Origin: an uncultured Collinsella sp.
Lineage (GTDB): Bacteria > Actinomycetota > Coriobacteriia > Coriobacteriales > Coriobacteriaceae
Assembly: GCA_902470835.1 (NCBI GenBank)
Contig: CABRHR010000032.1
Span: forward strand, 1 to 19,401
Length of the DNA: 19,401 bases
Reading direction: 5' to 3'
Shown: positions 1 through 7,329 of the stretch, in pieces
Numbering within the stretch: the first letter of the stretch is position 1
Layout of the letters: each line of letters opens with the position of its first letter
Position numbers and translations under genes: made by a program
Notes under the pieces: model-generated
What the model was told of the DNA's origin: nothing
Seen by the model: the letters and a program-made list of their open reading frames with translations, nothing else
Databases searched by the model: none

Positions 1-46
1 AGATAGCGTAGCGTCTCGTGGGCTCGGAGATGTGTATAAGAGACAG
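1..46. other. Nextera i7-side adapter and index (not genomic)
   Basis: Bases 13-46 match the Illumina Nextera read-2 adapter, ending in the 19-bp Tn5 mosaic end at 28-46. Bases 1-4 (AGAT) fit the end of the P7 oligo and 5-12 (AGCGTAGC) fit an 8-nt i7 index. As I recall, this is the N709 index in adapter orientation. It is library sequence, not biology, so no gene should be called across it. Confidence 0.98.
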
Positions 47-259
47 GGCGCCCTGGGCGCGCTCGTGGGCTATGCGACCGATCCTGCCACCGTGGGCTAC
101 CAGCCCATGCATGTCAACTTTGGCCTGGTGCCGCCGCTCGAGGACGGTAAGCGTCGCAGCAAGCGCGACCGCTACCAGGCCTATGCGGACCGTGCGCTTG
201 AGGCCCTTGATGCCTATCTGGCCACTCGCCCCGATCTGTTTGGAGGCGACCGGTCATAG
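47..259 (+). CDS. trmFO: TrmFO C-terminus (folate-dependent tRNA U54 methyltransferase), 5' truncated
   Basis: This is the last 70 residues of a protein whose 5' part is lost at the adapter junction. The segment QPMHVNFGLVPPLED, followed by a basic stretch and YADRALEALDAYL, is the typical C-terminal end of TrmFO. TrmFO is the flavoprotein that uses methylene-tetrahydrofolate to make 5-methyluridine at position 54 of tRNA. The FAD-binding N-terminal domain lies outside the window. The gene order trmFO-xerC is the same as in Bacillus subtilis (trmFO-codV), which supports the call. The stop TAG at 257-259 overlaps the likely start of the next gene. Confidence 0.88.
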   Translation, partial: GALGALVGYATDPATVGYQPMHVNFGLVPPLEDGKRRSKRDRYQAYADRALEALDAYLATRPDLFGGDRS

Positions 260-1176
260 CCTTTGACCTGTACGATGCCGTCGACTCGTTTATCGCCTAT
301 ATCGCACGTGTCGAGGGACTTTCTCCCAACACGGTGACGGCCTATGGCTCGAGGCTGGAGCGCTTTGCTTCCTGGTGCGAGCGCGAGGATATCGATGCTT
401 TCGCTGCCGACGTGCGCACCATTCGTCGCTATCTTGCCGAGCTTTCGCGTGAGCAGGTGGCTCCCCGAACGCTTGCGGCGCACCTGTCGGCTATCCGATC
501 TCTCTATCGCTGGATGGCTGCCGAGGGGATAGTCGAGGGCGATGTGGCCTCGGCGATCGCATCGCCCAAGCTGCCGCGTGACCTGCCGGGCGTCCTTACG
601 ACCCATCAGGTCGAGGCGCTGCTCAAGACGCCTGATACCTCGACGCCCGCGGGACTGCGCGATGCGGCGATGCTCGAGCTGCTTTATGCATCCGGCGCCC
701 GTATCTCTGAGCTCGCAGCACTCAATGTGGAGTCCATCGCTTGGTCCGAACGCACGCTGCGCCTGTGGGGCAAGGGGAGCAAGGAGCGCATCGTTCCTCT
801 GTATCGTCGCGCACTCGAGGCGACGCGTCTCTATATTGAGGAGGGGAGGCCGGAGTTGCTCTCTCGTGCAAAGCACCGTGACCTCGCTACCGGGCCGCAT
901 CCGCTGCTTATATCGGCGCGCGGCAATCGCATGAGCGCCGCCATGCTCCGGCGGCGGTTCCATACGCTGGCGACGCTCGCCGGCATTCCGGCCGACATCG
1001 CCCCGCATGCGATGCGCCATACCTTTGCGACCGACTTGCTCGAGGGCGGTGCGGACTTGCGCTCGGTTCAAGAGCTGCTGGGTCATGCGAGTCTGTCCAC
1101 GACGCAGATCTACACGCATCTCACGCCCGATCGGCTCAAACGTGCCGTGGCTCAAGCCCATCCCCGCGGCGAATAG
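256..1176 (+). CDS. xerC: Tyrosine site-specific recombinase, XerC/CodV type
   Basis: The product is a tyrosine recombinase of about 306 residues, of the kind that resolves chromosome dimers at dif together with a partner Xer protein. The N-terminal SAM-like core-binding domain (about residues 8-90) includes the GLSPNTVTAY block. The catalytic domain shows all six expected residues, numbered from 256: R149 (SGARISEL), K173 (GKGSKER), H251 and R254 (HAMRHTFAT), H277 (LGHASLST) and Y286 (QIYTHL). The start is unusual. No ATG, GTG or TTG lies in frame between the stop at 208-210 and GTG at 334, and starting at 334 would remove part of the conserved N-terminal domain. ATA at 256 sits 9 nt after GGAGG (242-246), overlaps the trmFO stop as ATAG, and gives a normal family length. 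CTG at 268 is the alternative. XerC rather than XerD is chosen from the trmFO neighbour. The gene is certain; the start is moderately sure. Confidence 0.85.
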   Translation: MAFDLYDAVDSFIAYIARVEGLSPNTVTAYGSRLERFASWCEREDIDAFAADVRTIRRYLAELSREQVAPRTLAAHLSAIRSLYRWMAAEGIVEGDVASAIASPKLPRDLPGVLTTHQVEALLKTPDTSTPAGLRDAAMLELLYASGARISELAALNVESIAWSERTLRLWGKGSKERIVPLYRRALEATRLYIEEGRPELLSRAKHRDLATGPHPLLISARGNRMSAAMLRRRFHTLATLAGIPADIAPHAMRHTFATDLLEGGADLRSVQELLGHASLSTTQIYTHLTPDRLKRAVAQAHPRGE

Positions 1177-1225
1177 TGGCTGGGACGTCTCGCGCCGCAC
1201 TCAGGTGTGTGGTTTTGATTGCGGG

Positions 1226-1254
1226 TTGGCAGGAAGATGCATTCCTGCTATCAT
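1226..1254 (+). promoter_or_regulatory. rpsB promoter (sigma70-type)
   Basis: TTGGCA at 1226-1231 and TATCAT at 1249-1254 are separated by exactly 17 nt, and TGC directly before the -10 makes it an extended -10. Transcription would begin near 1261 and leave a leader of about 135 nt before rpsB. This is the best vegetative promoter in the window, as expected for a ribosomal protein operon. Confidence 0.8.
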
Positions 1255-1260
1255 TCATCG

Positions 1261-1395
1261 GGTTGCTTCACGGCAACATGTTTTTATCACGCACGCGCGG
1301 CTACTTCATACCGTGGTGCCCGGGCTTTGGTAGCACATGTCCGGGTTGGTTTTGGAGGATGACCCCGCGCGGAGGCAAACCACAGGAGGTTTAAC
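1261..1395 (+). promoter_or_regulatory. rpsB 5' leader with possible autoregulatory hairpins
   Basis: The untranslated leader can form a small hairpin, GTTGC 1262-1266 with GCAAC 1273-1277. Further on are two partly competing pairings: GTGC 1316-1319 with GCAC 1333-1336, or CCCGG 1319-1323 with CCGGG 1341-1345. The ribosome-binding site AGGAGG lies at 1384-1389, 6 nt before the ATG. An 11-codon reading frame (ATG 1359, stop TAA 1392-1394) ends 1 nt before the rpsB start, but GGAGG at 1354-1358 touches its ATG, so it is probably not translated efficiently. Leader-mediated feedback by S2 is known in other bacteria; here it is only inferred. Confidence 0.45.
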
Positions 1396-2124
1396 ATGGC
1401 TACCAAGATTAATATCCGCACCCTGCTCGAGGCCGGCTGCCACTTCGGTCACCAGACCCGTCGCTGGAACCCCAAGATGAAGCCGTTCATCTTCGGTGAG
1501 CGCAACGGCATCTACATCCTTGACCTCAAGCAGACCATCCTCGACGCCGACCAGGCCTACACCTTCGTCAAGAACGTCGCCAAGGGTGGCAACGTGCTGT
1601 TCGTCGGCACCAAGAAGCAGGCTCAGGAGGCCGTCAAGAACGCTGCTGAGCGCGCCAACATGCCTTACATCAACCAGCGTTGGCTCGGCGGTATGCTGAC
1701 CAACTTCGTCACCATCCGCTCCCGCATCAACCGCATGGAGGAGCTCGAGGCCATGGTCGAGGACGGCCGCATGGCTGTTCTGCCCAAGAAGGAGCAGGCT
1801 GTGCTCGGTAAGGAGCTCACCAAGCTCCAGACCAACCTCGGTGGCGCCCGCGACATGAAGGGTCTGCCCCAGGCTCTCTTCGTCATCGACACCAAGCGCG
1901 AGGAGAACGCCATCAAGGAGGCCCAGCGCCTGAACATCCCCGTCGTCGCTCTGATCGACACCAACTCCGATCCCGACGAGGTCGAGTACGGCATCCCCTG
2001 CAACGATGACGCTATCTCCGCTGTCACCCTTATGTGCGAGCTCATGGCTGACGCCTGCCTCGCTGGCTCCGGCAAGGAGCAGGTCTCCGAGGCCGAGATG
2101 GCCGCTGAGCCCAAGGCCGAGTAA
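1396..2124 (+). CDS. rpsB: 30S ribosomal protein S2
   Basis: This 242-residue protein is S2 of the small ribosomal subunit, which binds late in assembly and helps dock S1 where S1 exists. It is recognised from the N-terminal block LLEAGCHFGHQTRRWNPKMK, then IYILDLKQT, NQRWLGGMLTN, and the C-terminal NIPVVALIDTNSDP. Length is normal for the family. The short acidic, Ala/Glu-rich tail (after about residue 225) is variable in S2. A consensus AGGAGG 6 nt upstream fixes the start. Codon choice is strongly biased (AAG for Lys, GAG for Glu, CTC/CTG for Leu), as for a highly expressed gene. tsf follows after 45 nt with no terminator, the usual rpsB-tsf operon. Confidence 0.98.
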   Translation: MATKINIRTLLEAGCHFGHQTRRWNPKMKPFIFGERNGIYILDLKQTILDADQAYTFVKNVAKGGNVLFVGTKKQAQEAVKNAAERANMPYINQRWLGGMLTNFVTIRSRINRMEELEAMVEDGRMAVLPKKEQAVLGKELTKLQTNLGGARDMKGLPQALFVIDTKREENAIKEAQRLNIPVVALIDTNSDPDEVEYGIPCNDDAISAVTLMCELMADACLAGSGKEQVSEAEMAAEPKAE

Positions 2125-2169
2125 ATCAGTCTTAGTTAATTCTTTTTCATCTCTTTGAAAGGAACCACA

Positions 2170-3039
2170 ATGGCCCAGATTACCGCCGCTATGGTCAAGC
2201 AGCTCCGCGAGATGACCGACTCCCCGATGATGGAGTGCAAGAAGGCTCTCGTCGAGGCTGACGGCGACATGGACGCCGCTGTCGACGTTCTGCGTAAGAA
2301 CGGCCTTGCCAAGGCTGCCAAGAAGGCTGGCCGTGAGACCAACGAGGGCGCTGTCGCCGCGTTCGTCTCCGAGGATGGCAAGACCGGCGCTCTGCTCGAG
2401 CTCTCCTGCGAGACCGACTTCGTTGGCTCCAACGCCAAGTTCACCGGCTTTGCTTCCAAGGTCGCTGAGGTTGTCGCTACCACCGAGCCTGCTGACGTCG
2501 ACGCTCTGCTCGAGAAGCCGATGGGCGAGGAGACCGTTTCCTCCGAGCTCACCGAGATGATTCACATCATGGGCGAGAACATGAAGATCTCCCGCTTCGC
2601 CGCCCGTAAGGCCGAGAACGGCGCTCTCGCTTCTTACATCCACATGGGTGGTAAGATCGGCGTCCTCGTCGAGTTTGCTTTCGAGAAGGCCGAGACCGCT
2701 CAGGCTGAGTCCTTCAAGACCTTCGCTCACGACGTTGCCCTTCAGGTTGCCGCCGTCGCCCCGATCTGCGCTACCCGCGATCAGGTTCCGGCCGAGACCG
2801 TCGAGCACGAGAAGCAGATCTACATGGCTCAGGCTGCCGAGTCCGGCAAGCCCGAGGCCATTCAGGAGAAGATGGCTGTCGGCCGTCTGGAGAAGTTCTA
2901 CAAGCAGTCCGTGCTCACCGAGCAGGAGTTCATCAAGGACAGCTCCCTCACCATCAAGAAGTACGCTGAGCAGGTCTCCAAGGAGCTCGGCGACACCATT
3001 ACCGTCGTTGCCTTTGACCGTCTGGTCCGTGGCGAGTAA
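2170..3039 (+). CDS. tsf: Elongation factor Ts
   Basis: EF-Ts (289 residues) is the guanine-nucleotide exchange factor that recycles EF-Tu in the cytoplasm. The N-terminal UBA-like domain (ITAAMVKQLREMTDSPMMEC, then ALVEADGDMDAAVDVLR) and the core motif CETDFVGSN, which contacts EF-Tu, are present. The C-terminal part includes QSVLTEQEFIKD. Length is close to the 283 residues of E. coli. ATG 2170 is chosen with GAAAGGA (2157-2163) just upstream. A TTG at 2155 is in frame but would place the ribosome-binding site inside the gene. Codon bias matches rpsB. A strong terminator ends the unit. Confidence 0.98.
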   Translation: MAQITAAMVKQLREMTDSPMMECKKALVEADGDMDAAVDVLRKNGLAKAAKKAGRETNEGAVAAFVSEDGKTGALLELSCETDFVGSNAKFTGFASKVAEVVATTEPADVDALLEKPMGEETVSSELTEMIHIMGENMKISRFAARKAENGALASYIHMGGKIGVLVEFAFEKAETAQAESFKTFAHDVALQVAAVAPICATRDQVPAETVEHEKQIYMAQAAESGKPEAIQEKMAVGRLEKFYKQSVLTEQEFIKDSSLTIKKYAEQVSKELGDTITVVAFDRLVRGE

Positions 3040-3062
3040 ATAAGCTCTTGTAGCTGGTAATG

Positions 3063-3097
3063 AGCAGGCTGTGGGTTTTACTCACAGCCTGCTTTTT
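3063..3097 (+). terminator. Intrinsic terminator of rpsB-tsf
   Basis: A 13-bp stem pairs 3063-3075 with 3081-3093 (11 perfect Watson-Crick pairs beginning AGCAGGCTGTG, then one G-U and one G-C). The loop is TTTTA and five T follow at 3093-3097. It separates the ribosomal unit from pyrH. Confidence 0.93.
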
Positions 3098-3118
3098 CAT
3101 GGCTCTTCTTAGAGCCTT

Positions 3119-3127
3119 TGATAGAAT
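3119..3127 (+). promoter_or_regulatory. Candidate extended -10 promoter for pyrH operon
   Basis: TGATAGAAT (TG at 3119-3120, hexamer TAGAAT at 3122-3127) lies 22 nt after the tsf terminator and 30 nt before the pyrH start. No good -35 is visible at 16-18 nt. A promoter is expected here because the preceding terminator is strong and the genes downstream are tightly packed. Confidence 0.5.
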
Positions 3128-3157
3128 GTTGAGAGTTCAATCTAAAGGAGGATCGCT

Positions 3158-3880
3158 TTGTCCGACATCCGATATAAACGCGTGCTTCTTAAGCTTTCCG
3201 GCGAAGCACTGATGGGCGACGGCCAATATGGCATCGACCCCAAGGTTACCGACCATCTTGCCAAGCAGGTCAAGGAGCTGCTCGCCGTTGGCCATGAGGT
3301 GGGCGTCGTTGTCGGCGGCGGCAATATTTTCCGCGGCATGGCCGGCGCTGCCGGTGGCATGGAGCGTGCTCAGGCCGACTATATGGGCATGCTGGCAACC
3401 GTTATGAACGCGCTCGCCCTGCAGGATGCCTTCGAGCACAACGATGTTCCCTGCCGCGTTATGAGCGCTATCCAGATGAACGAGATCTGCGAGCCCTATA
3501 TTCGCCGTCGCGCCATCAACCACCTTTCCAAGGGCAACGTCGTTATCTTTGCCGCCGGTTCGGGCAATCCGTACTTTACGACCGACACCGCCGCGGCTCT
3601 TCGTGCGTGCGAGATCGGCGCCGAGATTCTGATTAAAGCCACCAAGGTAGACGGCATCTACGACAAGGATCCCGTCAAGTGCGCCGATGCCGTCCGTTTT
3701 GACAAGATTACCTATCACGAGGTGCTCGTCCGCGGCCTGCAGGTTATGGATTCCACGGCTACGGCTCTGTGCCAGGATAACCGTATGCCGATTTTGGTCC
3801 TCAACATCGATGGCGAGGACACCGTCAAGCGCGCGCTTTCGGGTGAGCCCGTCGGCACGCTCGTCTATCAGGAGGATTAA
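3158..3880 (+). CDS. pyrH: UMP kinase
   Basis: This 240-residue cytoplasmic enzyme phosphorylates UMP to UDP with ATP and belongs to the amino-acid kinase fold. Visible family blocks are VLLKLSGEALMG near the N-terminus, the glycine-rich VVVGGGNIFRG (about 48-58), AAGSGNPYFTTDTAA (about 132-146), and VDGIYDKDP (about 164-172). The start is TTG at 3158, supported by AAAGGAGG at 3144-3151 with 6 nt spacing and by the normal family length. It heads the pyrH-frr-uppS-cdsA-dxr cluster; frr begins 2 nt after its stop. In many bacteria this enzyme is activated by GTP and inhibited by UTP; the sequence does not show which applies here. Confidence 0.97.
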   Translation: MSDIRYKRVLLKLSGEALMGDGQYGIDPKVTDHLAKQVKELLAVGHEVGVVVGGGNIFRGMAGAAGGMERAQADYMGMLATVMNALALQDAFEHNDVPCRVMSAIQMNEICEPYIRRRAINHLSKGNVVIFAAGSGNPYFTTDTAAALRACEIGAEILIKATKVDGIYDKDPVKCADAVRFDKITYHEVLVRGLQVMDSTATALCQDNRMPILVLNIDGEDTVKRALSGEPVGTLVYQED

Positions 3881-3882
3881 GC

Positions 3883-4419
3883 ATGGCAGAGAACATCACC
3901 GCCCATATGGACAAGTCGCTCGAGTCCCTCAAGCATAACTTCTCCAAGGTTCGTACCGGCCGCGCCAATGCCAACATTCTGTCCGACATCACCGTCGATT
4001 ATTACGGTGTTCCCACGCCGGTCACGCAGGTTGCCGCCGTAAAGACCCCCGAGGCCCACATGCTGCTCATCGAGCCGTGGGACAAGGCGCTCATCAATGC
4101 TATCGTCAAGGCCATCGGTGCTTCAGATCTGGGTATTACCCCCAACTCCGATGGCACCGTCGTTCGTCTGCCGTTCCCGGCTCCCACCGAGGAGCGCCGT
4201 CGCGAGCTCGTCAAGGAGTGTCGCGAGTACGCCGAGCAGGCCAAGGTGTCTATCCGTAACATCCGTCGCGACTTCAACAACAAGCTTGAGCGCGATGAGG
4301 AGCTAACCGAGGACGATGTTCGTCGCGAGCAGGCCAAGGTCCAGAAGCACACCGATGAGTATGTCGCCAAGGTCGAGGAGCTTCTGAAGGAAAAAGAAGC
4401 CGAGGTCATGGAGATCTAA
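3883..4419 (+). CDS. frr: Ribosome recycling factor
   Basis: RRF (178 residues) splits post-termination ribosomes together with EF-G. The two-domain pattern is clear: VRTGRANANIL at the start of the long helical bundle, then VDYYGVPTPVTQVA (the beta domain), SDLGITPNSDGTVVRLPFP, TEERRRELVK, and a charged C-terminal helix ending KEKEAEVMEI. The length is slightly shorter than the 185 of E. coli. The start follows the pyrH stop by 2 nt and uses the GGAGG at the 3' end of pyrH, so translation is probably coupled. Confidence 0.98.
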   Translation: MAENITAHMDKSLESLKHNFSKVRTGRANANILSDITVDYYGVPTPVTQVAAVKTPEAHMLLIEPWDKALINAIVKAIGASDLGITPNSDGTVVRLPFPAPTEERRRELVKECREYAEQAKVSIRNIRRDFNNKLERDEELTEDDVRREQAKVQKHTDEYVAKVEELLKEKEAEVMEI

Positions 4420-4420
4420 G

Positions 4421-5215
4421 GTGCAATACGACGAGCATAAACTGGTCGAGTACTTTGCCGACGCCCCTGCGGGCGTCGGTTTTTCCGACCTTGACCTCAA
4501 TAACATTCCGCACCATATCTCGTGCATCATGGACGGCAACGGTCGTTGGGCCACGTCGCGCGGTCTTGCACGCACCGAGGGCCACAAGGCGGGTATCGTC
4601 TCCCTTCGCGAGATTATTACCGCCTGCGTGCGTCTGGGCGTCGACGTGCTTTCGGCCTATGCGTTTTCTACCGAAAACTGGAATCGCCCTCAGCACGAAG
4701 TCAACGTTCTGATGCACCTGTTTGCCAAGACGTTCATCGACGAGCTGCCGCTTCTGAAGCGCGAAAACGTGCGCGTTGTCTTTTTGGGTGACATTTCCGC
4801 GCTGCCCAAGAAGACCCGCGACGTTTTTGAACGCGGTCTTGCCGAGTGCGCCAATCACACCGGCATGACGCTGGCGCTTGCCGTCAACTACGGCGCGCGT
4901 GCCGAGATTACCCGCGCTGTCCGTCAGATCGCACTCGACGCTGCCGCCGGTAAGATCGATCCTGCCGCAATTGATGAAGACATGGTGGCTTCCCACCTCT
5001 ATACCGCCGGCCTTCCCGATCCTGAGCTTGTGATTCGCACTTCTGGTGAGCTGCGCCTTTCGAACTATCTGCTGTGGCAGGTGGCTTATTCCGAATTCTA
5101 CGTCACCGATACCTATTGGCCCGACTTTGATCGTTGGGGCCTTGTCGACGCCATTTTGGCCTATCAGGGCCGTGACCGTAGGTTTGGTGGTCTGAGCAAG
5201 ACCGAGGAGGCTTAA
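4421..5215 (+). CDS. uppS: Undecaprenyl diphosphate synthase (cis-prenyltransferase)
   Basis: This enzyme condenses isopentenyl diphosphate onto farnesyl diphosphate in cis to make the C55 lipid carrier used for peptidoglycan. Signature blocks are present: MDGNGRWA (catalytic Asp at residue 38), STENWNRP (83-90), and RTSGELRLSN (206-215) followed by SEFYVTDTYWPDF. Length is 264; the first 30 residues form an N-terminal lead before the conserved core. The start GTG at 4421 is 1 nt after the frr stop, with GGAG at 4410-4413. The usual partner genes, cdsA and dxr, follow directly. Confidence 0.96.
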   Translation: MQYDEHKLVEYFADAPAGVGFSDLDLNNIPHHISCIMDGNGRWATSRGLARTEGHKAGIVSLREIITACVRLGVDVLSAYAFSTENWNRPQHEVNVLMHLFAKTFIDELPLLKRENVRVVFLGDISALPKKTRDVFERGLAECANHTGMTLALAVNYGARAEITRAVRQIALDAAAGKIDPAAIDEDMVASHLYTAGLPDPELVIRTSGELRLSNYLLWQVAYSEFYVTDTYWPDFDRWGLVDAILAYQGRDRRFGGLSKTEEA

Positions 5216-5217
5216 TC

Positions 5218-6117
5218 GTGTCCGATCGTCCCAAGGCAACTGCTCCCAAGACATCTGAGCGCAAGGCTGTCGCTGCGGGAGCGCCCGCAGCGAAGAATGG
5301 CACCGGTTCGTGGCTTGCGGGCTTTATTACCCGTGCCGCCGCCGGTATCGTTTACGCCGTTGTCTTTATCCTGTGCCTGGTTTTGGGTATCGTGCCCACG
5401 GCCATCTTTGTTTCTGTCATGAGCGGTCTGTGCTGCTATGAGTTTTTCCGTATGACGAGGCTCGATGGCAAGATGGCTAACGAGCGCATGGGTATCGCTG
5501 CCGCCGTACTCTTTCCGCTGTCGGCGTTGGGCGATTCGATGTTGCTGAATGCCTTGCTTTTTGCCCTGATGCTCGCTGTGGGCATTTGGTATGTCTGGTC
5601 GCCGCGTACCCGCATCTCTGATGTGGCCGTGACGCTCATGGGTCCCATCTACACCGGCTTTATGCTGTCGGCTATCGTGCTGCTGCGCGATGCCGTGCCC
5701 GGTTTTGCCGGCGCCCTGCTTTCGGTGGGCGTTTGCGCGTCCCTTTGGGTCTCCGATTCGTTTGCCTACATCGTGGGTAGCCGTATCGGCAAACACAAGA
5801 TGGTTCCCAAGATCTCTCCCAAAAAGAGCTGGGAGGGGTTTGTCGGTGGCATCCTGGGCTCGGTTTTGATTTGGCTCATCCTGTGGGTGACGCACTTCTA
5901 CAAACTCAGCCTGCCCTATGCGCTGCTGTGCGGCGTGGTGGTGTCCATTTTGGGCGTTATCGGCGACCTTATCGAGTCGCGCATCAAGCGCGGTGTGGGC
6001 GTTAAGGATTCCGGTAACCTTATCCCGGGCCACGGCGGCATGCTCGATCGTAGCGATTCGCTTATCTTCGGCTGCATCACCGCGCAGCTGATGCTGATGA
6101 TCGGAGGCGTGCTGTAA
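5218..6117 (+). CDS. cdsA: Phosphatidate cytidylyltransferase (CDP-diglyceride synthase)
   Basis: CdsA is a membrane enzyme that makes CDP-diacylglycerol from phosphatidic acid and CTP, the branch point for phospholipids. The C-terminal family signature runs from Ser254 to Asp280 and includes KRGVGVKD and IPGHGGMLDRSD; the acidic residues bind metal. Several hydrophobic segments are seen, for example about 41-72, 94-126, 137-156, 163-187, 209-226 and 233-249. The first 35 residues are polar and rich in Ala, Lys and Pro, which looks like a cytoplasmic tail and is not part of the catalytic core. GTG at 5218 is 2 nt after the uppS stop with GAGGAGG before it. The last base overlaps the dxr start (TAATG). 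Confidence 0.96.
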   Translation: MSDRPKATAPKTSERKAVAAGAPAAKNGTGSWLAGFITRAAAGIVYAVVFILCLVLGIVPTAIFVSVMSGLCCYEFFRMTRLDGKMANERMGIAAAVLFPLSALGDSMLLNALLFALMLAVGIWYVWSPRTRISDVAVTLMGPIYTGFMLSAIVLLRDAVPGFAGALLSVGVCASLWVSDSFAYIVGSRIGKHKMVPKISPKKSWEGFVGGILGSVLIWLILWVTHFYKLSLPYALLCGVVVSILGVIGDLIESRIKRGVGVKDSGNLIPGHGGMLDRSDSLIFGCITAQLMLMIGGVL

Positions 6118-7304
6118 TGTCATTCCAGACGACGTATGGCCCCGATGGACGCCTTCGTGTTGCCATTCTGGGTTGTACGGGCTCCATCGGCACCCAGGCG
6201 CTCGATGTGTGCCGCCAGCATGCCGATCGCCTGCAGGTGACGGCGCTGTCCGTTAACTCCAGTACCTCCGAGCTTGTAGCCGCTGCCCGCGAGTTCTCGG
6301 TTTCGGCGGTTGCCGTGGCCGATGTCGCTCATGGCGATGACGCCGTGCTGCAGGAGTTGCCCGAGGGAACGAAGCTCGGCGTTGGCGCGCAAGCGGTTTG
6401 CGAGCTCGCGCGTCGCGACGATGTCGACTGCGTGCTCGTCGCTATTGTGGGTGCCGCCGGTCTCGAGGCAAGCCACGCGGCCTTGACCTCAAATAAGCGC
6501 CTTGCCCTTGCCAACAAGGAGTCCCTCGTCGTCGGTGGCGACTTGCTTATGCCGTTGGCGCAACCGGGCCAGCTTATTCCAGTTGACTCTGAGCACTCCG
6601 CCATCTACCAGTGCTATCTGGGGGAGAACCCACGCGAGGCTCATTGTATTTGGCTCACCTGCTCGGGCGGTCCGTTCTTTGGCCGCACGCGCGGCGAGCT
6701 CGACCGCGTGACGCGTGCCGATGCCCTCGCACATCCCACGTGGGCCATGGGTGCCAAGATCACCATCGACTCCGCCACCCTCATGAACAAGGGCCTGGAG
6801 CGCATTGAGGCCATGCATCTGTTCAACTGCGATCTCGATTTCATTAACGTGGTCGTGCAGCGTCAGTCCAAGATTCACTCTATGGTCGAGTTCGCCGACG
6901 GCTCCGTGATGGCGCATCTCGGTGCTTCCGACATGCGTATTCCCATCCAGTTCGCGTTCTCGTATCCCGAGCGTTGGGATACCCCGGCGCCTCGTATCGA
7001 TTTTCGCGAGCTGGGACAGCTCACGTTTGATGCTGCCGACATGGATACCTTCCGCTGTCTGGCACTGGCCGAGCGTGCCGGCAAGACGGGTGGCACCATG
7101 CCGTGCGTGCTCAATGCCGCCAACGAGGTCGCCGTCGATGCCTTCCTGCACGATGGCTGCAGCTTTACCGATATCGACCGCATTGTGGAATCTTGCATGG
7201 ATGCCCACGATATGCAGGCTGTCGATTCGTTTGAGCAGCTTCGCGACATCGATGCGTGGGCGCGTGAAAAGGCTGCGCAGGTACTCGCCGCAACCCGTTC
7301 CTAA
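6117..7304 (+). CDS. dxr: 1-deoxy-D-xylulose 5-phosphate reductoisomerase
   Basis: DXR (395 residues) carries out the second step of the MEP isoprenoid pathway, turning DXP into MEP with NADPH; it is the fosmidomycin target. Seen in order: the NADPH-binding GCTGSIG (19-25), ANKESLVVGG (132-141), the metal and substrate site VDSEHSA (156-162, with Asp157 and Glu159), TCSGGPFFGRT, and IDSATLMNKGLE (217-228, Glu228 the third metal ligand). The C-terminal domain is complete. The ATG overlaps the cdsA stop by one base, so the pair is probably translationally coupled. ispG of the same pathway is two genes downstream. Confidence 0.98.
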   Translation: MSFQTTYGPDGRLRVAILGCTGSIGTQALDVCRQHADRLQVTALSVNSSTSELVAAAREFSVSAVAVADVAHGDDAVLQELPEGTKLGVGAQAVCELARRDDVDCVLVAIVGAAGLEASHAALTSNKRLALANKESLVVGGDLLMPLAQPGQLIPVDSEHSAIYQCYLGENPREAHCIWLTCSGGPFFGRTRGELDRVTRADALAHPTWAMGAKITIDSATLMNKGLERIEAMHLFNCDLDFINVVVQRQSKIHSMVEFADGSVMAHLGASDMRIPIQFAFSYPERWDTPAPRIDFRELGQLTFDAADMDTFRCLALAERAGKTGGTMPCVLNAANEVAVDAFLHDGCSFTDIDRIVESCMDAHDMQAVDSFEQLRDIDAWAREKAAQVLAATRS

Positions 7305-7329
7305 CCCATAAGGATTGCTTTTTCGATTT

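Noticed and set aside
18..266. Open frame starting MGSEMCIRDR
   Set aside because: Its start lies in the adapter and the rest is an alternate frame of trmFO.
1359..1394. 11-codon upstream frame before rpsB as a leader peptide
   Set aside because: Its GGAGG directly touches the ATG, leaving no spacing for initiation, and the peptide has no run of regulatory codons.
1306..2808. Long minus-strand open frame (500 codons) opposite rpsB and tsf
   Set aside because: It mirrors two certain ribosomal genes with strong codon bias, which empties the antisense frame of stops. The product is Gly/Leu/Val-rich with no recognisable family.
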